This document shows positions 15,132 to 22,796 of a DNA stretch of 23,886 nucleotides, in pieces. The position numbers and the translations under genes were made by a program. The DNA comes from CAVPEV01 sp963703555 (GTDB lineage: Bacteria; Actinomycetota; Actinomycetes; Actinomycetales; Cellulomonadaceae), in NCBI GenBank assembly GCA_963703555.1, contig CAVPEV010000063.1:1-23886 (forward strand), in the 5' to 3' direction. Every line of letters starts with the position of its first letter. Positions within the stretch are counted from its first letter, which is position 1. The notes below the pieces were generated by a model. That model had not been told where the DNA came from, searched no databases, and saw nothing but the letters and a program-made list of their open reading frames with translations.

Positions 15132-16238
15132 ATGACGACATCCCCCGCCGAGGCGGCGCACCGCGACAAGCTGCGGCCCGGCCCGCACTCGTCGGCGGGC
15201 GCAAGGCCCGAGGCGCCGTCGCCCGACGCATCCGGCTGCGAGGCGCGGTGGTCCGAGGCACAGTGGGCCCACTGGCGGGACGAGGTCCACCGCCTGGCTC
15301 GGGAGCGGGACGCGGTGATCCTGGCGCACAACTACCAGGCCCCGGCGATCCAGGATGTCGCCGACCACGTCGGCGACTCCCTTGCCCTGTCGCGCATCGC
15401 GGCCGCCAGCGACGCCTCGACGATCGTGTTCGCGGGCGTGCACTTCATGGCTGAGACGGCCAAGATCCTCGCGCCGGACCGCACCGTGCTCATCCCCGAC
15501 GCCGCCGCAGGCTGCTCGTTGGCCGACACGATCACCGCCGACCAGCTGCGGGCGTGGAAGGTCGAGCACCCCGGCGCAGTGGTCATCGCATATGTCAACA
15601 CCTCCGCCGAGGTCAAGGCCGAGTCCGACATCTGCTGCACCTCCTCCAACGCCATCGACGTCGTCCGCTCGGTCCCCGAGGACACCGAGGTGCTCTTCCT
15701 GCCCGACCGGTTCCTCGGCGCGCACGTCCGGCGCGCCACCGGTCGGGACAACATCCACGTGTGGTCCGGACAGTGCCACGTGCACGCCGGCATCTCCGGA
15801 GCCGACATCCGCGCCCGAGTGGCCGCCGAGCCGGATGCCGACATCTACGTGCACCCCGAGTGCGGCTGTGCCAGCACGGCGCTGTGGCTTGCCGGCACCG
15901 GCGACCTGCCCGCCGAGCGGACGCACGTGCTCAGCACCGGCGGCATGCTCGAGCAGGCTCGGCGGACGACCGCATCGACCGTGCTCGTCGCCACGGAGAC
16001 CGGAATGCTCCACCAGCTGCGCCAGGCCAACCCGCACACCCGGTTCGAGCCGGTCAACCCCCAGGCGGTGTGCCGGTTCATGAAGATGACGACGCCCGCG
16101 AAGCTCCTGCGCTGCCTGCGGGAGGGCGTCGACGAGGTCACCGTCGACCCGGCCGTGGCCGACCGCGCCCGCGCCGCCGTCGAGCAGATGGTCGCCATCG
16201 GCACTGGGTCCCCGGGTCCGGGGGTGAGCCGCCGGTGA
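15132..16238 (+). CDS. nadA: Quinolinate synthase
   Basis: A 368-aa cytoplasmic [4Fe-4S] enzyme that condenses iminoaspartate (from NadB) with dihydroxyacetone phosphate to give quinolinate. The ATG at 15132 follows AGGAGG by 5 bases. The first 50 residues are a variable Ala/Pro-rich extension; conserved sequence begins at AVILAHNYQAPAIQDVADHV. The three cluster cysteines are visible: Cys128 in AAGCSLADT, one of Cys244/Cys246 in HPECGCASTA, and Cys314 in QAVCRFMKMTT. GDSLALSRIAA, VFAGVHFMAETAKIL and STGGML also match. It is the first gene of nadA-nadB-nadC, and its last codons overlap the nadB start as GTGA. Confidence 0.96.
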   Translation: MTTSPAEAAHRDKLRPGPHSSAGARPEAPSPDASGCEARWSEAQWAHWRDEVHRLARERDAVILAHNYQAPAIQDVADHVGDSLALSRIAAASDASTIVFAGVHFMAETAKILAPDRTVLIPDAAAGCSLADTITADQLRAWKVEHPGAVVIAYVNTSAEVKAESDICCTSSNAIDVVRSVPEDTEVLFLPDRFLGAHVRRATGRDNIHVWSGQCHVHAGISGADIRARVAAEPDADIYVHPECGCASTALWLAGTGDLPAERTHVLSTGGMLEQARRTTASTVLVATETGMLHQLRQANPHTRFEPVNPQAVCRFMKMTTPAKLLRCLREGVDEVTVDPAVADRARAAVEQMVAIGTGSPGPGVSRR

Positions 16239-18094
16239 CCACCCTGAGGGTGCCCTCGCCACCGGTGGTACGTCACCTCGACGTGCCCGCTCCGACGTGG
16301 ACCGAGCAGTACGACGCGGTCGTCGTCGGGTCGGGGGCGGCCGGCCTGTCCGCCGCGCTCACCGCGGCCGCCGGCGGCCGGCGCGTGCTCGTGCTGACCA
16401 AGGACCGGTTGCCGGACGGGTCGACGACCTGGGCCCAGGGTGGCCTGGCCGCCGTGCTCGACCCTGCCGACTCGGTGCGGGCCCACGTGCAGGACACGCT
16501 GGTCGCCGGAGCGGGCCTGTGCGACGAGACCGCCGTGCAGACCCTGGTCACCGAGGCGCCAGGGGCGATCGCCCGGCTCGAGGAGCTCGGTGCGTGCTTC
16601 GACCTGGACCGCACCGGGGCACGGGCCCTCACCCGGGAGGGCGGCCACTCGGCGCGTCGCGTCGTGCATGCCGGTGGCGACGCGTCCGGCGCCGAGGTGG
16701 CCCGCACCCTGCTCGCCGCCCTGCCCCGGTCGGGCGTCGACGTGCTCGAGCACGCCGTCGCCCTGGATGCGTTGCTCGATGCCGATGGCCAGGTCGTCGG
16801 GATCAGCGTCCTGCTCACCGACGACACCGGCGCCGGACGCTCGATCGGGCATGTGCTAGCCCGCGCGGTCGTGCTCGCGACCGGCGGCATCGGGCAGGCG
16901 TTCCTCGTGACGACGAACCCCGCCGTGGCGACCGGCGACGGGCTGGCGCTCGCCGTCCGGGCCGGCGCGATGGCGACCGACGTCGAGTTCGTGCAGTTCC
17001 ACCCGACCGCGCTGTGGACCCCCGGCACGGTCCGGACGGGTGCGCCGGCTCCGGGGTCGGTGGGCGTGGGGTCGGTGGGCGTGGGGTCGGTGGGCGCGGG
17101 GTCGGTGGGCGTGGGGTCGAGCCCCGCGGCGTTCCTCATCTCGGAGGCGGTCCGGGGGGAGGGAGCTGTTCTCGTCGACGCGACGGGATCTCGGGTGATG
17201 CTCGGGGCCCATCCGCTCGCCGACCTCGCTCCGCGTGACGTCGTCGCATCGACGATGCACGCGAGGATGCGAGAAGCCCCCGGCGGGGTCGACGATCACC
17301 TCTGGCTCGACGCGACCGGCCTGGGACGCGCCCGCCTGGAGCGCCGTTTCCCCACGATCATGGCCGCCTGCCGCGCAGCGGGGATCGACCCCGCGACCGA
17401 GCCCATCCCTGTCGCGCCGGCGGCGCACTACTCCTGCGGCGGGGTGCGGGCCGACCTCGACGGCCGGACGTCGGTGTCCGGTCTCTACGCGGTCGGGGAG
17501 GTGGCCTGCACCGGCGTGCAGGGCGCCAACCGGCTCGCTTCGAACAGCATCACCGAGGGCCTCGTCGCCGGCCGGCGGCTGGGAGTCGCCCTGACGCAGC
17601 GGCTGCCCGACGCGGGCGGGCGGCCTGCGGCATCGTCCGCGGCACCCGCGGCACGTGCATCGGCCGACGCCGGCCGATCCGGGTGCTCGGTGGACCCGGC
17701 GACGCGTCGTCGCACGGCCGAGCTGACGTGGCGGTACGCCGGAGTGCTGCGCGACCCGGCCGACCTGGTGGCACTGCTCGCGCACCTGGCCGCGGTGAGC
17801 CCCGCCGCGACTGCAGCGCCCGCTGTGGACGCTGTGGACGCTGTGGACGCTGTGGACGCGAGCGTGGGGCTGCCGACGCGGGCAGACGTCGAGGCGACGA
17901 ACCTGCACACGGTCACCGCTCTCGTCACCACCGCAGCCCTCGCCCGCACAGAGAGCCGTGGGTGCCATCGGCGGACCGACGTGACCGAGCCGCGGCCGGA
18001 GTGGTTGACCCACATCGAGCTGACGCTCGCCGACGGGGGCTCGGCCGTGGCACCGGTCCGGTTGAGCGTGGACCGCCCCGAGGCCGTCGCGTGA
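16235..18094 (+). CDS. nadB: L-aspartate oxidase
   Basis: A 619-aa FAD enzyme oxidising L-aspartate to iminoaspartate for NadA. The GTG at 16235 overlaps the nadA stop (GTGA). The dinucleotide fold is VVVGSGAAGLSAALTAAAGG. STTWAQGGLAAVL, HSARRVVHAGGDASGAEVAR, VVLATGGIGQAF and VEFVQFHPTALW follow, and the FAD/C-terminal signature is APAAHYSCGGV … GLYAVGEVACTGVQGANRLA-SNSITEGLV. The protein is longer than the usual 530-570 aa. Two in-frame tandem repeats account for part of the excess: GSVGV units at about 273-292 and AVD units at 530-541, both in regions expected to be surface loops or linkers. The nadC start overlaps its stop. Confidence 0.95.
   Translation: MTTLRVPSPPVVRHLDVPAPTWTEQYDAVVVGSGAAGLSAALTAAAGGRRVLVLTKDRLPDGSTTWAQGGLAAVLDPADSVRAHVQDTLVAGAGLCDETAVQTLVTEAPGAIARLEELGACFDLDRTGARALTREGGHSARRVVHAGGDASGAEVARTLLAALPRSGVDVLEHAVALDALLDADGQVVGISVLLTDDTGAGRSIGHVLARAVVLATGGIGQAFLVTTNPAVATGDGLALAVRAGAMATDVEFVQFHPTALWTPGTVRTGAPAPGSVGVGSVGVGSVGAGSVGVGSSPAAFLISEAVRGEGAVLVDATGSRVMLGAHPLADLAPRDVVASTMHARMREAPGGVDDHLWLDATGLGRARLERRFPTIMAACRAAGIDPATEPIPVAPAAHYSCGGVRADLDGRTSVSGLYAVGEVACTGVQGANRLASNSITEGLVAGRRLGVALTQRLPDAGGRPAASSAAPAARASADAGRSGCSVDPATRRRTAELTWRYAGVLRDPADLVALLAHLAAVSPAATAAPAVDAVDAVDAVDASVGLPTRADVEATNLHTVTALVTTAALARTESRGCHRRTDVTEPRPEWLTHIELTLADGGSAVAPVRLSVDRPEAVA
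17053..17112 (+). repeat. 15-base tandem repeat, four copies, within nadB
   Basis: GGGGTCGGTGGGCGT repeats at 17053, 17068, 17083 (last base C) and 17098, with a partial fifth unit to 17119. In frame it gives GSVGV repeated, placed between the LWTPGTVRTGAPAPG segment and SSPAAFLISEAVRGEGA. That is the loop before the substrate-capping domain. Near-perfect copies suggest recent slippage. Confidence 0.9.
17822..17857 (+). repeat. 9-base tandem repeat, four perfect copies, within nadB
   Basis: GCTGTGGAC is repeated exactly four times, encoding Ala-Val-Asp four times (residues 530-541) in the linker before the last C-terminal helices of NadB. It is perfect at the DNA level, hence young or unstable. 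Confidence 0.92.
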
Positions 18095-19014
18095 CCGGCT
18101 CGATCCCGCCCGCCGCGCTGCGGACCACGGTGGCCGAGGCGCTGGTCGACGCCGGGCTGGATCCCGCTGCCGTGGTCCAGGTGGTCCGGCGCGCCCTCGA
18201 CGAAGATCTCGCCCTCGGGCCGGACGTGACCACGCAGGCCACCGTGCCGGCGGGGGCCCGGGCCACGGGTGACTTCGTCGCACGACGTCACGGGGTCGTG
18301 GCCGGCGTGCCCGTGGCGGCCGCCGTCCTCGACATCCTCGGCGGGGAGTCCGTCGCGCTCGACCTCGTCGTCCCGGACGGAGCCTGCGTGCTCCCGGGCG
18401 ATGACGTGCTGACGGCATCAGGTCCCACTCGTGTCCTGCTGACGGCGGAGCGCACCGCACTGAACCTGCTGTGCCACCTGTCCGGCGTCGCCACCCTCAC
18501 GCGTCGGTGGGTCGACGCGGTCGCCGGGACCGACGCCGCGATCCGCGACACGCGCAAGACGATGCCCGGGCTGCGAGCCCTGGAGAAGTACGCCGTGCGT
18601 GCGGGAGGTGGGGTCAACCACCGGCTCGGCCTCGGCGACGCCGCCCTCATCAAGGACAACCACGTGGCGGCGGCCGGCGGGATCACCGCCGTGCTCCAGG
18701 CCGTGCGGCGGCAGGCCCCCGGCCTGCCGACCGAAGTGGAGTGCGACACCCTGGCGCAGGTCCGCGAAGCGGTCGAGGCCGGGGCCACGCTCGTGCTGCT
18801 GGACAACATGGACATCGCCACCATGCGGGAGGCAGTGGATCTGGTGCGAGCTGCCGACGCACAGCCGGCCGGCCGGGTGCGGCTGGAGGCGAGTGGCGGG
18901 CTGCAGCTGGAGCAGGCCCGAGAGGTCGCCGAGTCCGGGGTGGACTACCTGGCCGTCGGCGCCCTCACCCACTCCGCCCCGGTGCTCGACATCGGGTTCG
19001 ACCTGCGCGCGTGA
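18091..19014 (+). CDS. nadC: Nicotinate-nucleotide pyrophosphorylase (quinolinate phosphoribosyltransferase)
   Basis: A 307-aa enzyme joining quinolinate with PRPP to give nicotinate mononucleotide and CO2, the last step of the pathway encoded here. The GTG at 18091 overlaps the nadB TGA. Landmarks are ALDEDLALGPDVTTQATVPA near the N-terminus, ERTALNLLCHLSGVATLT, the substrate arginine and lysine segments DTRKTMPGLRALEKYAVRAG and LGLGDAALIKDNHVAAAGG, EVECDT, LLDNMD, EASGGL and the closing GVDYLAVGALTHSAPVLDIG. The length is slightly above the family average because of the N-terminal 20 residues. A hairpin follows the stop. Confidence 0.96.
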   Translation: MTGSIPPAALRTTVAEALVDAGLDPAAVVQVVRRALDEDLALGPDVTTQATVPAGARATGDFVARRHGVVAGVPVAAAVLDILGGESVALDLVVPDGACVLPGDDVLTASGPTRVLLTAERTALNLLCHLSGVATLTRRWVDAVAGTDAAIRDTRKTMPGLRALEKYAVRAGGGVNHRLGLGDAALIKDNHVAAAGGITAVLQAVRRQAPGLPTEVECDTLAQVREAVEAGATLVLLDNMDIATMREAVDLVRAADAQPAGRVRLEASGGLQLEQAREVAESGVDYLAVGALTHSAPVLDIGFDLRA

Positions 19015-19029
19015 GCCGCCCGGGGCGGC
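19015..19029. terminator. Hairpin between convergent nadC and aminopeptidase genes
   Basis: GCCGCC-CGG-GGCGGC begins immediately after the nadC TGA: a perfect 6-base G/C stem with a 3-base loop, filling the 16-base gap before the convergent gene's stop. There is no T-run. It could act as a weak bidirectional terminator. Confidence 0.45.
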
Positions 19030-19030
19030 C

Positions 19031-20344
19031 CTATCGCCCGGTCACGGTCCGCCGGCCCGCGGCCAGGTCCATCAGCCGGGGCAGGATGACGTCGCCGGCC
19101 AGGCGCAGGCCGTCGTGCAGGTACTCGTTGGTCACCCAGACTTGGGCGTTGCCCAGGCCCGCCGCGGTGCCCAGCGCCAGGTCGAGATCGACGTACGGGT
19201 CGTCGTAGTACTGCACCGCGGCGACCGGCACCTCGTTGGCGGCCAGCCGGTCGACGTCGTACAGCACCGGCCACTCGCGCGGACCGGCCAGCTCCTCGGC
19301 CACCGCCTGGAACGGGCGCAGGGCTGCGACCTGCCGGTACATCCAGGGAAAGAACGCCTCGCCGGTGAGCAGCAGGGGGCGAGCCCCGCGCGCGAACTCC
19401 GGGCGACGGTCCAGCTCCGCCTGGGCGGCCCAGCCACCGGCCCACGGGCCCTGGTGGTAGACGACCTCCTGGAGCACCGCGTACAGCGGACCGTCGGCGA
19501 ACCCGGTCTGGTGGGACACCGCTGCCAGGAAGGCCGACGACGGCTCGACGGGCCCGCCGGAGCCTGGGCGAGCCACCGCGGTGTCCAGCAGCCAGTGCAG
19601 CCCGTCCAGGCCGGTGCTCATGCCGAACGGCATACCCAGCGTCTGCAGCCGCTCGACGGTGAACGGGTCCCCGTCCGGCAGGGTCACGTCACCCACGGCG
19701 AGCCGGTCGGCCAGTCGACCGAGCAGCGCGACGTCGTCGGGGTGGTGGCGGAGGAGCTCCGCATTGCGCGCCCGCTGGCGGTCGAAGGTGTGCCGGTAGA
19801 CCTCGTCGGCGTCCGCCTGCACACCGGGCAGGCCACCGGTGACGTAGCAGGCGGTCAGCGCCTCGGGGTGCCGCGACAGATAGATGAGGGTGAGGAAGCC
19901 GCCGTACGACTGCCCGAGGGTGGCCCAGCGGCGCCCGCCGTACACGGTGTGCCGCAGGTCCTCGGCGTCGGCCACGATCGCGTCGCCGCGGAAGCAGGCG
20001 ACGTAGTCGGCGGCGGCGCGGGCGTCGTCGAACGACGCGATGCGAGCGCCGTCCACCGGCGTGGACCGGCCGGTGCCGCGCTGGTCGAGCAGGACCACCC
20101 GGTGCGTCGCCAGGGCAGTCGTCCACCACCCCGTGACCAGCGGACGCGGCCCCATGCTGCCGGGGCCGCCCTGCAGGAAGAGCAGCAGCGGCAGGTCCTC
20201 GCCGTCCCGGCGCGGGTCGACGAGCTCGCGGGCGAAGACCTCGATCGGCGGGTAGCGGTCCGGGGCCGCCCGGTCCACCGGAACGGTGATGGTGTGGTCG
20301 CGCACCAGGGCTCCGGCGATGGGCCGGGCGGGGGAGGAGGGCAC
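19031..20344 (-). CDS. Prolyl aminopeptidase-like alpha/beta hydrolase (S33 type)
   Basis: A 437-aa protein from GTG 20344. It has an alpha/beta-hydrolase core with the oxyanion-hole motif LLFLQGGPGSMGPRPLV, VVLLDQRGTGRSTPVD, and the nucleophile elbow GQSYGG with Ser146. A late Asp (YDDPYVDLDLAL) and His (VTNEYLHDG) complete the likely triad. This layout is that of proline iminopeptidases, which remove N-terminal Pro from peptides. No signal peptide is seen, so it is cytoplasmic. The start is uncertain: GTG 20344 lacks a ribosome site, with only TACCCT at a -10-like position close by, so a leaderless message is possible. An in-frame GTG at 20389 adds 15 residues. It converges on nadC with a 16-base gap and is unrelated in function. 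Confidence 0.88.
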   Translation of the reverse strand: MPSSPARPIAGALVRDHTITVPVDRAAPDRYPPIEVFARELVDPRRDGEDLPLLLFLQGGPGSMGPRPLVTGWWTTALATHRVVLLDQRGTGRSTPVDGARIASFDDARAAADYVACFRGDAIVADAEDLRHTVYGGRRWATLGQSYGGFLTLIYLSRHPEALTACYVTGGLPGVQADADEVYRHTFDRQRARNAELLRHHPDDVALLGRLADRLAVGDVTLPDGDPFTVERLQTLGMPFGMSTGLDGLHWLLDTAVARPGSGGPVEPSSAFLAAVSHQTGFADGPLYAVLQEVVYHQGPWAGGWAAQAELDRRPEFARGARPLLLTGEAFFPWMYRQVAALRPFQAVAEELAGPREWPVLYDVDRLAANEVPVAAVQYYDDPYVDLDLALGTAAGLGNAQVWVTNEYLHDGLRLAGDVILPRLMDLAAGRRTVTGR

Positions 20345-20405
20345 GTCGCCAGGGTAGGACGCGCCGGTGACACCCGGGCAGTCACCCACCCCACGGGGGT
20401 GTGCG

Positions 20406-20507
20406 TCAGGTTGGTGGTGTCGGGGTCGCGGTGGGCCAGAGGATGTGCTCGCGGCCGGACTGCTTGACGGCGCGTAGGGCCAGGACGGGGTCCAGGGAGG
20501 ATGTCCC
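20406..20507 (-). pseudogene. C-terminal fragment of a gene cut by the IS256-type element
   Basis: Up to the edge of the insertion element the minus strand reads SSLDPVLALRAVKQSGREHI and then LWPTATPTPPT, followed by TGA at 20406-20408. The sequence looks like real protein with good codon use, but no start exists in this frame: upstream is the element and an in-frame stop. I do not recognise the family. No matching 5' part was found on the other side of the element, so DNA was lost or the element moved with a deletion. Confidence 0.4.
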
Positions 20508-21631
20508 GGGTTCCGTGGAACTTCGGTGGCGGCCCGGTGAGGATCAGGCTGTGCTCACGTCTTGAGTGTTGCAGTCGGCACCGACAGTGGTGGCGGCGAC
20601 GTGCCGTTCCCGTTCCAGCGCGGTGCGCAGGGCGGGCAGGTGCAGGTGGCCGTTGACGCGGCGGAACTGGCTGCTGGCCTGGACCATCCCGGCCGCGCAC
20701 CAGGCCAGTGCCATCTGCCCGGCTGGCCACCGTTGGACGTTCGTGGTGTGCACGCGGCAGATGCCGGTCATCGACTCGATCGCGTTGGTGGACCGCAGGG
20801 TGCGCGCCAGCGTGGGCGGCAGGTCGAGGCGGAGCACGGTCAGCGTCTCGGCCATCCCCTCGCGCAGGCTGCCCGGGGCGCCGGGGTGGGTCTTGTCCAG
20901 CTCCCTAACCAGCGCGACGAGCAGCGCCTGGGCCTGCAGCGCGGAGTCGGCGTGGTAGGCGGCCCGCATCCGCTCGGTGACCGGGCCGTACAGCTTCTCG
21001 GGCAGGTGGTCGGCGACGTGGACCCCGTCGATCAGCACCGCCACCAGGTCCAGGCCGGTCAGGTCCGTGCCGAGCAGGTCGGCCAGGGCGGTCTCGGTCA
21101 TCGCCACGAACCGGCGCGAGACCGCCGACTTGCCCGTCGACCTGGCCGCCTCCCCGACCGCATCGCCCACCGGCTCCAGCCCCACCGGGTAGCGCCGGGT
21201 CGACAGCCCGCCGAGCATCCGCCCCATCGCCATCTTGGCGAGCAGCCCGGTGCCGCTGAACAGGTCGTAGGCGGGCACCGGCAGCTCGCCGGCGCCGTCG
21301 ACCGCCCGGACCCGCGGCCGACTGATCGGCACCCGCCGACCACCCAGGGTGACCGACCCGGCCCCGGTGCCGTGCCGGGTCGCGGCCCGGTCCGGATCGT
21401 GCCGGCTGCGCCGCCCGCACACCGCGGTCACGTCCGCCTCCATCAGCCGGGCGATCACCCGCAGCCGACACCGACCGCGACAGCCGCCAGTCCCCCACCC
21501 ATGTCGGCGGCGACCTCCTCCATCGCCACACCCACCTGCTCGGGCACGGCGAGCCCACTCGTCCCGGTCACCCTCGACTGATACTTCTTACCCACAGCGG
21601 TCCCCTGTCTCCCGGTCTTCTTCGCGGAACA
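20508..21631 (-). mobile_element. Defective IS256-family insertion sequence
   Basis: The limits are approximate. Candidate ends share GTTCCGyGrA: GGTTCCGTGGAAC near 20509-20521 on the plus strand, and GTGTTCCGCGAAG read from the minus strand near 21632-21620. These flank a transposase gene with a frameshift and an internal deletion. No clear target-site duplication is visible. At roughly 1.1 kb it is about 0.2 kb short of a typical member, in line with the missing transposase segment. Confidence 0.55.
20544..21595 (-). pseudogene. IS256-family transposase, frameshifted and internally deleted
   Basis: GTG at 21595, after AGGGGA, starts VGKKYQSRVTGTSGLAVPEQ leading to VGVAMEEVAADMGGGLA, then runs into TGA near 21450-21460. 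The rest continues in another frame: RVIARLMEADVTAVCGRRSR … SVTLGGRRVPISRPRVRAVD … STRRYPVGLEPVGDAVGEAA, then LVAVLIDGVHVADH-LPEKLYGPVTERMR. In intact relatives roughly 60-70 residues lie between GVHV-x-x-H and LPEKL, including the second catalytic Asp (the LDGSKAL region). Here they are missing in frame. The C-terminal RSTNAIESM with its catalytic Glu remains. The enzyme cannot be active; the element could move only with outside transposase. Confidence 0.88.
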
Positions 21632-21661
21632 CCTGAGGCCTACCATCCGGCAGGCCTCAGG
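21632..21661. repeat. Perfect 10-base inverted repeat at the edge of the IS256-type element
   Basis: CCTGAGGCCT (21632-21641) and AGGCCTCAGG (21652-21661) are exact reverse complements around a 10-base loop. It sits just outside the proposed right end of the element. It could be an old terminator into which the element inserted, or a site promoting insertion. No T-tract follows on either strand. Confidence 0.7.
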
Positions 21662-21847
21662 CAGGGGACCACCACCCCAAAACCCACCAAGACCAGGACA
21701 ACCTCGGGTCCAGGCCGGTGATGGTCCAGCGTATGCCGGCGCGACGAACGCCCCGGCCGGTGCGCCGTCTGTCGACACCGGCGGGATCGGCGCTGCGCTG
21801 ACTCGACCGGACGCTGCCTCGGACGTTCGCGATACTCCCGGACAGCA

Positions 21848-21880
21848 GTGAGGGCCCCATCGGCGTGACGGGGCCCTCAC
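21848..21880 (-). terminator. Strong terminator hairpin after the small membrane protein gene
   Basis: GTGAGGGCCCC (21848-21858) and GGGGCCCTCAC (21870-21880) form a perfect 11-base stem with an 11-base loop. It begins two bases beyond the TAA of the gene at 21883. Only a short T-containing sequence follows on the minus strand. The position makes it the terminator of the two-gene unit 22796-21883. Confidence 0.8.
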
Positions 21881-21882
21881 CC

Positions 21883-22095
21883 TTACTCGGCCTGTTCCTG
21901 GTCGGCTCTCCCTCTGCGCCAGACGCGGGCTGCCTCACCGAGGATCCCGGCTTGAATGACAGCGGCCACGATCCAGATGGGCAGGGTCCATCGCTCGGTC
22001 GATGCCAGGAGGCCGGCGGTCGCGATCACGAGGGACAGTTGGAGCAGTCCGAGCCGCCACCAGCCGAGCGTGCCTCCGGGAGTCGAGTTGGCCAT
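21883..22095 (-). CDS. Small two-helix membrane protein, possible partner or immunity protein
   Basis: A 70-aa protein from ATG 22095 with AGGAGG 4 bases upstream. It reads MANSTPGGTLGWWRLGLLQL and then two membrane segments, LLQLSLVIATAGLLA and TLPIWIVAAVIQAGILGEAA, followed by a basic-acidic tail RVWRRGRADQEQAE. The ribosome site begins at the stop codon of the secreted protein gene (TAG-GAGG), so the two are an operon with likely coupled translation. A strong terminator follows. I do not recognise a family. A small membrane protein directly behind a secreted protein fits an immunity or export helper role, but this is inference only. Confidence 0.75.
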   Translation of the reverse strand: MANSTPGGTLGWWRLGLLQLSLVIATAGLLASTERWTLPIWIVAAVIQAGILGEAARVWRRGRADQEQAE

Positions 22096-22103
22096 CGCGC
22101 CTC

Positions 22104-22796
22104 CTAGCAACTGAGGACTAGGTCGGCGCCTGAGAAGAAGGTGCCGCTACCCCATACCGCCCAACCATAAGCGGACGCGCCAGCCGTGATCGGGATCGAC
22201 ATTACGGCCGTGATCGTCCCGGCAATGGCGAGCGCGCACCCAAGCGAGATCGTGCCCGAGCTGCGAGGGAACAGATCAGGGATTGTGTGCGAAACGTGGC
22301 GGCCCGAGATGTAGGTGTCGAGATAGCCGTGGCACGCGAGGACGATCTTGTTGTACCATCCCATCGTGACACCCGAATACGACTGGCAGAAGCATTCGTA
22401 GTAGCCGCCGCAGGTGGCGCTCGCTGCGGCGGCATCCAGCGACGGGCCTGCCACTCCGGGCTCCGGAGTGGCAGGTGCCGAGTCGGTGGTCCCCGGCTCG
22501 GACAGCGGCGCAGGCTCGGGCACTGTGAGCGGGTCAGGCGCCGTGGGCAGGTCCGCGAGTTGCCCGCGCGATTCGAGCCACGCCCTCAACTGGTCCTGGA
22601 CCTCTGCCGAGTCCGGGCCATTGATCAACGCCTCCAGTTGGGTCGTGTCACCCTCTGCCGCAGCAGCGAACGCGGCGGCCGCTGCGGCGTCGAGTGGAGG
22701 CTTATCACCAGGAGCCGCGTTTGCCGGAACGCCGAACAGGACGGCTGAAATGGCGACGGTTACGATCACAGCTACCAGCCGTTGGATAGACTTCAT
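22104..22796 (-). CDS. Secreted protein with six-cysteine hydrophobic C-terminal domain
   Basis: A 230-aa protein. The signal peptide is MKSIQRLVAVIVTVAISAVL-FGVPANA, with an AxA cleavage site after residue 27. An Ala-rich helical region follows (LDAAAAAAFAAAAEG … QDQLRAWLESRG), then a Pro/Glu/Thr linker (PDPLTVPEPAPLSEPGTTDS). From about residue 128 comes a compact domain, TCGGYYECFCQSYSGVTMGW … LACHGYLDTYISGRHVSH … ISLGCALAIAGTITAVMSIP … FFSGADLVLSC, with six Cys, many aromatic and Gly residues, one membrane-like stretch and a Cys as the very last residue. Codon use is less GC-extreme than in the neighbours (TCTATCCAACGG at the start), hinting at transfer. I do not recognise the family; pore-forming or bacteriocin-like activity is one reading. 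The ribosome site is weak. Confidence 0.8.
   Translation of the reverse strand: MKSIQRLVAVIVTVAISAVLFGVPANAAPGDKPPLDAAAAAAFAAAAEGDTTQLEALINGPDSAEVQDQLRAWLESRGQLADLPTAPDPLTVPEPAPLSEPGTTDSAPATPEPGVAGPSLDAAAASATCGGYYECFCQSYSGVTMGWYNKIVLACHGYLDTYISGRHVSHTIPDLFPRSSGTISLGCALAIAGTITAVMSIPITAGASAYGWAVWGSGTFFSGADLVLSC

Noticed and set aside
20562..21581. Plus-strand frame opposite the IS256 transposase
   Set aside because: Shadow of the transposase; His/Arg/Pro-rich with no motifs.
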